From an uncultured Oleiphilus sp. (GTDB lineage: Bacteria > Pseudomonadota > Gammaproteobacteria > Pseudomonadales > Oleiphilaceae): 40,862 nucleotides of DNA. Made by a program: the position numbers and the translations under genes. Under the pieces are notes generated by a model, which was not told where the DNA came from, made no database searches, and saw only the letters and a list, made by a program, of their open reading frames with translations. This document shows, piece after piece, positions 33,816 to 40,862 of this stretch (its first letter is position 1; the number at the start of each line of letters is the position of its first letter). Location: positions 1-40,862 of the forward strand of contig CAJWBE010000032.1 in assembly GCA_913020045.1 (NCBI GenBank), read 5' to 3'.

Positions 33816-34619
33816 TTACACTGCTTTTTTTAGCGGAAATTTTTTGTACCCATACACCATACCGGCAATGCCGATTGCGATCATTGGTGTCGACAAGACC
33901 TGCCCCATCGTTAGCCAGTCCCAAGCCAAGAACCCCAAATGGGCATCTGGTTCTCGAACAAATTCGACTAGGAATCTAAACACACCATAGCAGGCCATAA
34001 ACAGGCCTGCCGTTGCGTACATCGGGCGAGGTTTAGACGAGAACCACCATAGAATAATGAAGAATAACACGCCCTCAAGCGCAAATTGGTACAACTGTGA
34101 AGGGTGACGCACCAACTGTTCGGGATCGTTCGGGAACACCATTCCCCATGGCGCATCAGTCGCACGGCCCCATAATTCTGCGCCAATAAAGTTACCGATC
34201 CTACCGAGTCCTAAACCAATAGGAACCAATGGCGCGAGAAAGTCCACGAGTCGAATGTACTGCACATTAAGTTTTCTTGCGTACAAGAATAGAGCAAATA
34301 AAACACCAATAAGCCCGCCGTGAAAAGACATCCCACCTTCCCACACTCGCAACAACCAAACAGGATCTTCCAGGAATTTCCCGAAGTTATAGAAGAAGAC
34401 ATAACCCAAACGCCCTCCTATCACGACGCCGAGAGCGCCGTAGTAGATCATATCTCCTACCTGCTCTGGCGTAAGAGGCGAGCCCTCGCGTTTGGCTCGA
34501 TACTGGCCAAGGAAATACGCCGCCATAAAACCAAACAGGTACATTAAACCGTACCAATGGATCTGGATAATTCCCAAATCAAGCGCGACAGGATCGATTG
34601 TCGGGTAGGACACTGCCAT
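33816..34619 (-). CDS. lgt: Prolipoprotein diacylglyceryl transferase
   Basis: 267 residues, seven membrane helices. It transfers diacylglycerol from phosphatidylglycerol to the lipobox Cys of prolipoproteins, the first step of lipoprotein maturation, at the inner membrane. Signature segments are HWYGLMYLFGF, the HGGLIG loop, and GLGLGRIGNFIGAELWGR with the conserved Arg, followed by RHPSQLYQ. The ATG at 34619 is preferred because AGGAG lies nine bases upstream; the ATG two codons earlier would be only three bases from it. The gene precedes thyA. Confidence 0.96.
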   Translation of the reverse strand: MAVSYPTIDPVALDLGIIQIHWYGLMYLFGFMAAYFLGQYRAKREGSPLTPEQVGDMIYYGALGVVIGGRLGYVFFYNFGKFLEDPVWLLRVWEGGMSFHGGLIGVLFALFLYARKLNVQYIRLVDFLAPLVPIGLGLGRIGNFIGAELWGRATDAPWGMVFPNDPEQLVRHPSQLYQFALEGVLFFIILWWFSSKPRPMYATAGLFMACYGVFRFLVEFVREPDAHLGFLAWDWLTMGQVLSTPMIAIGIAGMVYGYKKFPLKKAV

Positions 34620-34631
34620 AACCATAAACTC

Positions 34632-35420
34632 CTAAAAAAACAAAAACTTTAAGCCGACGGCAAACAAAGTGACCGAGAATAGCTTCTTTAATATGTCGGC
34701 AGGAAGCCGATGCGCAAGCTTTGCGCCAACTTTAGCAAAGTAGGTTGAAGCAAGCGCTATTCCAAGTAATGCAGGAATATAGACGTACCCTAAGCTCCAT
34801 TCAGGTCGATTCGGCAAACCGATACCCAGTGCAACATTGGTCAATGCGCCAGCGATAGCAATCGGCAAGCCGCATGCTGCCGCTGTGCCAACGACCTTCT
34901 TCATTTCGAGGTTATAACGAGACAAGAATGGCACCGTTAAAGTACCGCCCCCTATCCCAAATATCGAAGACACCCAGCCAACAAACACACCAACAGGAGC
35001 CATCACTGCATAGCCTCGTGGCACGTCTTTAGTCGGCACGCGAGCTGACTGCAAGAACATTTTAAACGCCACAAAAATTGCAAAGCCGCCAATTAGTTTC
35101 TTTACTAACTCACCGTCTAGCTGCAATACGGTCACCACACCAATCACAGCGCCAAGAACGATACCCGCACTCATCGGTTTAAAAATCTGCCAATCAACAG
35201 AGCCCAAACGGTGATGATTAAGCACCGAGCTAAAAGAGGTAAATACAATCGTTGCCAAGGATGTGCCGATCGCCATATGCGTCAAAATGTCTGAATTGAA
35301 CCCTTGTGACTCAAACACCACGACTAATACCGGCACCACGACTATACCGCCGCCGACGCCGAATAATCCGGCAACGAGACCCGCGCATGCTCCGGCCAAC
35401 AAGTAGACTGCTAAGAACAT
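34632..35420 (-). CDS. TauE/SafE-family membrane permease
   Basis: 262 residues with about eight membrane helices. The two family repeats each begin with a Gly-rich motif: GLFGVGGGIVVVPVL near the N-terminus and SIFGIGGGTLTVPFL in the middle. The family (formerly DUF81) exports sulphite, sulphoacetate or related anions; the substrate here is unknown. It starts the leftward tauE-lgt-thyA-folA run, 12 bases before lgt. The same kind of gene precedes lgt in Pseudomonas, so the position is conserved without telling the function. Confidence 0.9.
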   Translation of the reverse strand: MFLAVYLLAGACAGLVAGLFGVGGGIVVVPVLVVVFESQGFNSDILTHMAIGTSLATIVFTSFSSVLNHHRLGSVDWQIFKPMSAGIVLGAVIGVVTVLQLDGELVKKLIGGFAIFVAFKMFLQSARVPTKDVPRGYAVMAPVGVFVGWVSSIFGIGGGTLTVPFLSRYNLEMKKVVGTAAACGLPIAIAGALTNVALGIGLPNRPEWSLGYVYIPALLGIALASTYFAKVGAKLAHRLPADILKKLFSVTLFAVGLKFLFF

Positions 35421-35542
35421 TTAACGTTTCCGGGTTTCAAAATACGGTGCCTGAGTTGAGGTGATCGCTAGCGCAACGGTGCCGACAATAAACGCGTGCT
35501 ATCATACAAGAAATACACGCTACGTGACTAACCGATCCCGCC

Positions 35543-36346
35543 ATGTGCTTAATTATTTTTGACTGGGCTGCCGACAACGACAAGCCTCTCAAGTTACTTT
35601 CAAACCGAGATGAGTTTCACGCTCGACCAAGCCAATCGGCACATATATGGGCAGATGAGCCACATATCTATGGTGGCCGCGACTTGGAAAAAAAAGGAAC
35701 TTGGCTGGCAGTATCGTCAACTGGGCGTATGGCATGTGTTACCAATTACCGCGAAAACGATAACACTCCAAAACCGCGCTCCCGTGGAGAAATACCTCGA
35801 CAGTTTTTGAGTAGTCGTTTGTCCGCACAAGACTTCGCTTATTCATTGCGCGAAAAATACGAAGAGTTTCCCGGGTTCAACGCCTTACTGTTCGACGGAA
35901 ATCAATTGAGTTATAGCAGCAATCGCTCTCCTAACGACCCTGTCTCTCTGGCGCCGGGTACCTATGGCATCAGTAACCACTTACTCGATACACCGTGGCC
36001 AAAACTCACGAGAGCTAAGAACGCATTTAAAGCCGCCGTCGACCTTTCATCTCGACGGGACAGCAATGATTCACTTTTTGAGGTCATGTTCGACCAAACT
36101 AGGGCAAACAAAGCAGAACTGCCAAAGACAGGCATTTCGGAAGAGGTAGAAATGATGCTGTCGGCCGTGTTTATTCGCAGTCCCGCCTACGGGACCCGCA
36201 CAACAACATGGGTGGAACTATGCAAAGAAAAAGGATTTACCGTAGAAGAGCGCAACCATACACCAGAACAAGTGAACGCTTCGCGCTCCTGTTCAACAAT
36301 AAAACTCACGAACGCTTCGCCTTCAACTGATGCGCCTGCCGTTTAA
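35543..36346 (+). CDS. NRDE-family (TANGO2-like) protein
   Basis: 267 residues. The N-terminus MCLIIFDWAAD with Cys2 and the NRDE motif at 21-24 (LLSNRDEFHARP) define the NRDE/TANGO2 family; GTWLAVSSTGRMACVTNYR follows. The fold is related to N-terminal nucleophile hydrolases, with Cys2 as the possible nucleophile. Members in animals and bacteria have been linked to haem trafficking and acyl-CoA metabolism, but the bacterial role is not settled. The last 41 bases overlap the convergent PilZ-like gene. Confidence 0.88.
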   Translation: MCLIIFDWAADNDKPLKLLSNRDEFHARPSQSAHIWADEPHIYGGRDLEKKGTWLAVSSTGRMACVTNYRENDNTPKPRSRGEIPRQFLSSRLSAQDFAYSLREKYEEFPGFNALLFDGNQLSYSSNRSPNDPVSLAPGTYGISNHLLDTPWPKLTRAKNAFKAAVDLSSRRDSNDSLFEVMFDQTRANKAELPKTGISEEVEMMLSAVFIRSPAYGTRTTTWVELCKEKGFTVEERNHTPEQVNASRSCSTIKLTNASPSTDAPAV

Positions 36347-36875
36347 TCACATGTTGAACTAATAGCTCTTGGTCACTATCTGACAAGGCATCAAAGTCAG
36401 CTCTCACGATATAGGGGTCTGAGGTTTCAGCAGGCCTGGAGTCAATACAAGAGATTACCGTTGCCATCAATTGCAAACGCATATTACTCGGATACAAGGT
36501 CAAATCTAACGCCACCGTTTGGCCAAGCTCTGCTTGATCTAACGATGGAAAAGCAATACCGCACGCACTAATGCTGACCTGACAAGCTCTCACCGAGTTT
36601 GCATTTTCATGCTCTTTATTCGCGATACCATGCCCAAAAGCCAAATTTATTTTTTCGTTGTAAAGTTCAAGCAAGCGCTGAAGCTCCGGGTTGTTCTGCT
36701 TTAGCGATTGCAGAATAACCGTAATCTCAGACTCCATCGTCGACAATAAACTATTCAGCGACGCCGGCTGTGACGCAAGGGCTAAATCTCGCTCTCCTGT
36801 CGATATAAAGCGATAATTAAGACCGACCAAGTCACTCACTCTAAAGTAGCGCCGTCTTTCCGATTCCTGATTCAA
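36306..36875 (-). CDS. PilZ-domain-like protein next to the stator genes
   Basis: 189 residues. The start ERRRYFRV carries the PilZ RxxxR motif (Arg8, Arg12). After a helical middle (about 40-90) a beta region holds CQVSISACGIAF (about 97-108), which fits the second c-di-GMP motif [DN]xSxxG except that Ser replaces Asp/Asn. Binding of c-di-GMP is therefore likely but weakened. PilZ proteins such as YcgR brake or tune the flagellar stator, and pomB begins 48 bases upstream on the same strand. The start is a TTG at 36875 with GAGG upstream; the 3' end overlaps the NRDE gene. Confidence 0.72.
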   Translation of the reverse strand: MNQESERRRYFRVSDLVGLNYRFISTGERDLALASQPASLNSLLSTMESEITVILQSLKQNNPELQRLLELYNEKINLAFGHGIANKEHENANSVRACQVSISACGIAFPSLDQAELGQTVALDLTLYPSNMRLQLMATVISCIDSRPAETSDPYIVRADFDALSDSDQELLVQHVIKRQAHQLKAKRS

Positions 36876-36922
36876 TGCTAAGGTCCTCTGTGTTGGGTCT
36901 CTCGTTACCGATATTACCGCGC

Positions 36923-37918
36923 TTAAAAAATTTCCGCCGGATCTAGCTCTAATATCCGCCGTTTCTCTTCAGGAGAGCCGCTCTCTAACACGTCACGAGC
37001 ATCAATGACCTCTTGTTTCACTTGATCATCCGTTTTTTCCTGAAGCACTATTTCTACTCGGCGGTTTTTTGCTCGATTCTCTGGTGTATCGTTTGGCACC
37101 AACGGTTGAGAGTCAGCAAATCCGGCAATAGAAAATCGCCCTTCATCAATTTCGCCCGTTAGAAATAATCCCGTTGCGACCTCTAAAGCACGAGACGTCG
37201 CAAGGTGCCAGTTCGAAGGAAACTGTGCGGTCTTAATCGGAATATCGTCGGTATGCCCTTCCACCGAAATTTGCCCACCCACTTCGTTCAAGATATCGAT
37301 CAACTTTTCAAGTATCGGAATAAACTCAGATTCAAGGCGCGCAGAACCCGAAGAGAAAGACCCTTTCTCTTGCACACGAATAATAATCTTACGGCCTCGC
37401 GTTTCAATTTCGACAATGTCTTCAGCGACTTCCTCTTGCAGCTTATCGGCAATATCTATCGCTTTGGATTCAGCCTCATCTTTCATTTCCTGAACCATCT
37501 GCGCCACGATAACCTGTACCGGCTCACCTTCGGATTGATCATCAGCTTTCTCGCACATTTCAGCGACCGCCTTTTCAACTTCGGCTTCACACAGCACTTC
37601 CAGCGTTTGGGAGTCTGAATCCGTCGTTTTTTGCATGACAGTTTGAAGAGGAGACGGGTCAGGTTTTCCGGGAGAGAACTCTTGGGCGACAATACTGGTG
37701 CCCTTAGGTATCGAATTGACGTCTACTTGATTCTGCACGCCAAATGCTTCGCGCATCGAACCAGCCAAACGTTTGAACTTCAAAACGTCCATTTCGGAGA
37801 ACGATAGTAATAACACGAAAAAGCACATCAGCAGCGACATCAAATCTGCAAACGTCCCCATCCAGGCGGGCAACCCGGGGATACATTCTTCGCATTGGGA
37901 TTCTTCTTCGTCGCTCAT
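36923..37918 (-). CDS. pomB: Sodium-type flagellar stator protein PomB
   Basis: 331 residues. One membrane helix, WMGTFADLMSLLMCFFVLLLSFS (19-41), contains the ion-binding Asp25; that segment and the following MDVLKFKRLAGSM read like Vibrio PomB. A long acidic linker (about 80-170) follows, and an OmpA-like peptidoglycan-binding domain (about 195-300) with ISVEGHTDDIPI and NRAKNRRVEIVL. It anchors the stator to the cell wall and conducts ions with PomA, encoded just upstream. The sodium assignment rests on similarity to PomB. Confidence 0.93.
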   Translation of the reverse strand: MSDEEESQCEECIPGLPAWMGTFADLMSLLMCFFVLLLSFSEMDVLKFKRLAGSMREAFGVQNQVDVNSIPKGTSIVAQEFSPGKPDPSPLQTVMQKTTDSDSQTLEVLCEAEVEKAVAEMCEKADDQSEGEPVQVIVAQMVQEMKDEAESKAIDIADKLQEEVAEDIVEIETRGRKIIIRVQEKGSFSSGSARLESEFIPILEKLIDILNEVGGQISVEGHTDDIPIKTAQFPSNWHLATSRALEVATGLFLTGEIDEGRFSIAGFADSQPLVPNDTPENRAKNRRVEIVLQEKTDDQVKQEVIDARDVLESGSPEEKRRILELDPAEIF

Positions 37919-37979
37919 CTGGCTTCCGGCTATGGTTTATTGGTAAAAATCATGCGTTAGGTTTACGTTGTCCGATCAC

Positions 37980-38738
37980 TTATTCTTCTTCGGTACTACG
38001 TTTCCCTTCCGGCAAATAAGTGCGCAACACACCTTCAATAACGCGAGGATTTTGTCCCGCCTGTATTGCTAGCACTGCATCCATCGCCATAGACTTAATC
38101 ATTTCTTCTTCGCCAGCACGAACCTTTAGCTTGTCTGCAAAAGGAATCGCCACCATGTTCGCTAACATAGCGCCATAAAGCGTTGTTAACAGCGCCACAG
38201 CCATTGCTGGGCCAATGGACTTGGGATCGTCCATGTTTGAGAGCATCGCAACGAGACCAATGAGCGTTCCAATCATCCCCATCGCAGGACCGATATCGCC
38301 TAACGATCCCCACACACTAGCACCGGTCTTATGGCGATCTACCGCCATATTCTTATCTTTTGTCATGACCGTACGCACAACATCCGCGTCGTGCCCATCA
38401 ATCAACATTCCGATACCCATCTTCAGAAAGTCATTGCTAATTTCTTTTCCTTCTAGCGATAGTAAACCGCCTTTTCGAGCCGCATCCGCAAGTTCAACGA
38501 CACTTGCAATTAACTCTTCTGGCGAATCTAGCTTGAATGTGAATGTTTTAGCGGCGGTTTTACCCGCGGTAAGAAACGTTCCAATCGGGAACTTCATCAG
38601 ACAGACCAACACCGAGCCTACTAATACAATCAACACCGACGGAACATCAGCGAACATGCTTAAAGAGCCACCAAGTACCATCGCAAAAACAATGATACCG
38701 AACGCACCCAGCATTCCTATAAGCGTTGCTAAATCCAC
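37980..38738 (-). CDS. pomA: Sodium-type flagellar stator protein PomA
   Basis: 252 residues, four membrane helices, with the cytoplasmic loop ADAARKGGLLSLEGKEI, the segment IDGHDADVVRTVMTKDK, and the conserved AMGMIGTLIGLVAMLSNMDDP and AVALLTTLYGAMLANM helices. It pairs with PomB to drive flagellar rotation. The start is a GTG at 38738 with AGGAG seven bases upstream. It is divergent from xseB and lies in the same order, pomB-pomA-xseB-ispA-dxs, as in Vibrio cholerae. Confidence 0.95.
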   Translation of the reverse strand: MDLATLIGMLGAFGIIVFAMVLGGSLSMFADVPSVLIVLVGSVLVCLMKFPIGTFLTAGKTAAKTFTFKLDSPEELIASVVELADAARKGGLLSLEGKEISNDFLKMGIGMLIDGHDADVVRTVMTKDKNMAVDRHKTGASVWGSLGDIGPAMGMIGTLIGLVAMLSNMDDPKSIGPAMAVALLTTLYGAMLANMVAIPFADKLKVRAGEEEMIKSMAMDAVLAIQAGQNPRVIEGVLRTYLPEGKRSTEEE

Positions 38739-38994
38739 TAATTACTCCTGAACAAATGAAAAGAGACCAAAGTATGGTGAAACCTTTGTCTTGAAGACGG
38801 CCCTCAATAGCCATCCTCAAAACAATCACCACAGAATATTTTAGAACAGCTTAGGCAAATAACCACACGCCTTGTCTGTTTTATAGAATCAGTTTAGCTT
38901 CAATTAATGAAACTTCATGCTTTTTAGTATAGAAAACGTATACAATCTTGGCCGTTAAATTTTCACTTTATTGATAAAAAATTAAGAGCGCACT

Positions 38995-39243
38995 ATGCCA
39001 TCAGCTAGCGAATCATCACTCGGCGATTTCGAAAAATCGTTGGAGCAACTTGAAGAAATTGTCAGCAAAATGGAGCAAGGCCAGCTTTCACTCGAACAAT
39101 CTCTTAGTGCATTCGAAGAAGGCGTTAAGCTGACGCGGTCTTGCCAAAACTCTTTAAAGTCGGCAGAACAACGAGTCTCGCAACTAATCCAAGAAGGCGA
39201 GCGGCTGACTGAAAAGCCTCTGAACAACCCCAACACCCCTTAA
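38995..39243 (+). CDS. xseB: Exodeoxyribonuclease VII small subunit
   Basis: 82 residues, the usual length. The family core FEKSLEQLEEIVSKMEQGQLSLEQSLSAFEEGVKLTRSCQ is fully present. It binds the large subunit XseA (not in this window) to form the single-strand exonuclease VII. First gene of the xseB-ispA-dxs run; the 256-bp gap to the divergent pomA must hold the promoters. Confidence 0.96.
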   Translation: MPSASESSLGDFEKSLEQLEEIVSKMEQGQLSLEQSLSAFEEGVKLTRSCQNSLKSAEQRVSQLIQEGERLTEKPLNNPNTP

Positions 39244-39266
39244 GATAAAATTTCGAAGGCCTACTT

Positions 39267-40154
39267 TTGCTCCCTGCTTTTTTTGATGCCGACAGAACAA
39301 CCATTGATCAAGCGTTGGCTGATGCCATTACGAGCCATACACGAGAGCATTCTCGCCTTGGTGATGCCATGCGCTATAGCACCTTATTGGGTGGGAAGCG
39401 TATTCGCCCTCTTCTGCTGTTAGCCACTAGCCGTGCCTTCGCCGTTCCCCACGCACATGCCTTACCAGCCGCCTGTGCGATCGAGCTCCTGCATGCTTAT
39501 TCTTTAATCCATGACGACCTTCCTGCCATGGATGATGACGATCTTCGACGCGGCCAAGCCACTTGCCATATTGCCTTCGATGAGGCGACCGCTATTCTTG
39601 CAGGCGATGCATTGCAAACCTTAGCCTTCGAACTCACCACGCAAGCCAGCGATCGATTACCCGCACAGTGTGCGCTGAACATAACCCATGCCTTAGCCAA
39701 AGCCGGCGGTGCGAAAGGCATGGTAGCAGGCCAAGCGATCGACCTTGAATCCGTTGGCAAGGCGCTTTCACTCAATGAATTAGAGACTATGCACTCGCTC
39801 AAGACTGGCGCCTTGATTTGCGCAGCGACACGAATGGGCGCTCTCTGCTCAGAAGATGTTAGTCAACACGAGCTAGACGCGTTGGATAGGTACTCGCATG
39901 CCATCGGTCTTGGTTTCCAAGTACAAGACGATATATTGGATGTCACTAGTGACACCTGCACATTAGGAAAACAGCAAGGTGCTGACCAACAACTCAACAA
40001 ACCAACCTACCCAGCATTACTCGGTTTGGAGGGAGCTCAACACAAACTACGAGACCTTCATCAAGAAGCGTTGATTGCCTTGGCTCTGATCGAAAAACGA
40101 GACACCTCTGAGCTTAAAGCCATCGCAGACTACATCGTGAGTCGAGTATTCTGA
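39267..40154 (+). CDS. ispA: Farnesyl diphosphate synthase
   Basis: 295 residues. It condenses dimethylallyl/geranyl diphosphate with isopentenyl diphosphate to farnesyl diphosphate. The first Asp-rich motif is in LIHDDLPAMDDDDLRRG, and the second in QVQDDILDVTSD; KRIRPLLLLA and GKQQGADQQLNKPTYPALLG are also typical. The start is a TTG at 39267 with GAAGG eight bases upstream, 23 bases after xseB. It feeds the same isoprenoid pathway that dxs begins. Confidence 0.95.
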   Translation: MLPAFFDADRTTIDQALADAITSHTREHSRLGDAMRYSTLLGGKRIRPLLLLATSRAFAVPHAHALPAACAIELLHAYSLIHDDLPAMDDDDLRRGQATCHIAFDEATAILAGDALQTLAFELTTQASDRLPAQCALNITHALAKAGGAKGMVAGQAIDLESVGKALSLNELETMHSLKTGALICAATRMGALCSEDVSQHELDALDRYSHAIGLGFQVQDDILDVTSDTCTLGKQQGADQQLNKPTYPALLGLEGAQHKLRDLHQEALIALALIEKRDTSELKAIADYIVSRVF

Positions 40155-40251
40155 GTCAGCGAAGTCAGCCTCGAGTAGACCAAAAACCAGACGATTTCCC
40201 AACACTTTCTGCTATACTTCGCAGCCACAGCTCTAAGACATGTAAGTAGTG

Positions 40252-40862
40252 ATGCCAAACCAACCCGCTTTTCAAGAAATTCCTCTACAGCGCCCAAATA
40301 CGCCGCTGCTAGATCAAATTTCATCGCCTAATCAGTTGCGACTTCTGGATGAAGAACAGCTTGAGCAGCTAAGTTATGAATTGCGCGCCTACTTACTCTA
40401 TAGCGTGGGCCAGTCTGGCGGACATTTTGGTGCGGGCTTAGGCGTTATCGAGCTAACTATCGCGCTACATTTTGTCTTTAACACGCCTGAAGACCGCGTT
40501 GTATGGGACGTTGGGCATCAAGCTTACCCCCATAAAATTCTGACCGGCCGTCGCGAAGAACTACAAAAAATTCGTCAGCATGACGGGCCTGCCGCCTTCC
40601 CTTGTCGCAGTGAAAGCCCCTACGACGCATTCGGTGTAGGGCACTCTAGCACCTCTATTAGTGCAGCACTTGGAATGGCATTAGCCGCTAAACAGAAAAA
40701 TGAGAAACGACGTGCTATTGCCGTGATTGGCGACGGAGCACTTACTGCAGGTATGGCTTTTGAAGCGCTCAGTCACGCGGGCGACATCGCACCAGATATG
40801 CTTGTAGTGCTCAATGACAATGACATGGCGATCTCCGACAACGTTGGTGGTTTGAAAAACCA
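40252..40862 (+). CDS. dxs: 1-Deoxy-D-xylulose-5-phosphate synthase, N-terminal part
   Basis: The first 203 codons are present; the gene runs off the right edge. The translation starts [20 protein letters not shown], then shows [37 protein letters not shown], the [17 protein letters not shown] block and the thiamine-diphosphate motif [18 protein letters not shown] followed by LNDNDMAIS. It makes DXP from pyruvate and glyceraldehyde 3-phosphate, the entry step of the MEP pathway. It lies 97 bases downstream of ispA; the ribosome binding site is weak. Confidence 0.96.
   Translation, partial: MPNQPAFQEIPLQRPNTPLLDQISSPNQLRLLDEEQLEQLSYELRAYLLYSVGQSGGHFGAGLGVIELTIALHFVFNTPEDRVVWDVGHQAYPHKILTGRREELQKIRQHDGPAAFPCRSESPYDAFGVGHSSTSISAALGMALAAKQKNEKRRAIAVIGDGALTAGMAFEALSHAGDIAPDMLVVLNDNDMAISDNVGGLKN

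Noticed and set aside
38941-38946. TACAAT as a -10 box for xseB
   Set aside because: No acceptable -35 hexamer at 16-18 bases upstream, so the promoter is not assigned.

Overview
The window looks like chromosomal DNA of a marine-type, flagellated gammaproteobacterium. The evidence is a PomA/PomB-type (sodium) flagellar stator next to xseB-ispA-dxs, a gene order also known from Vibrio. A tauE-like gene, lgt and thyA stand together as in Pseudomonas, with folA after them. A HutX/HutZ-HmuTUV haem system and a 7TMR-DISM hybrid kinase point the same way. Base composition is close to half G+C by eye. I saw no rRNA, tRNA, CRISPR array, intact insertion sequence or prophage gene. No gene-free stretch exceeds about 300 bases.

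Layout. (1) 1-769: a MarR repressor and the start of a zinc-independent MDR-type quinone/alcohol oxidoreductase, with two copies of the same 14-bp perfect palindrome. (2) 1034-9764: haem acquisition. A TonB-dependent haem receptor with hutX and hutZ reads left; tonB-exbB-exbD-hmuT-hmuU-hmuV reads right; one Fur-box-like site lies between the two arms. A GST-fold gene flanks it. (3) 9886-17710: an accessory stretch with a small lipoprotein, a family-2 glycosyltransferase, a periplasmic binding protein overlapping a MaoC-like hydratase gene, a Bax-type glucosaminidase, and a roughly 907-residue lipoprotein with a Cys-rich repeat. (4) 17864-23693: a FliK-like protein, the FlhB C-terminal homologue FlhX, two coupled membrane proteins with degenerate GGDEF domains, and a DedA-PAP2 fusion. 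(5) 23701-31167: a LON-domain protein, ilvD with a strong terminator, a large hybrid histidine kinase and a secreted GDSL esterase. (6) 31212-35420, leftward: a PQQ-type sugar dehydrogenase, folA, thyA, lgt and a TauE/SafE permease. (7) 35543-40862: a TANGO2/NRDE protein, a PilZ-like protein, pomB and pomA (leftward), then xseB, ispA and the start of dxs (rightward).

How the parts may work together. The haem genes form an apparently complete route from outer membrane to cytoplasm with their own TonB-ExbBD energy module. Motility and c-di-GMP themes recur: FliK/FlhX, PomAB, a PilZ-like protein, two degenerate GGDEF proteins and a processive-type glycosyltransferase. Any functional link among these is inference. 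The least explained parts are the Cys-repeat lipoprotein, the paired degenerate GGDEF proteins, the C-terminal domain of the hybrid kinase and the binding-protein/MaoC pair. Start codons were chosen from ribosome binding sites, signal peptides or family length; uncertain ones are stated.
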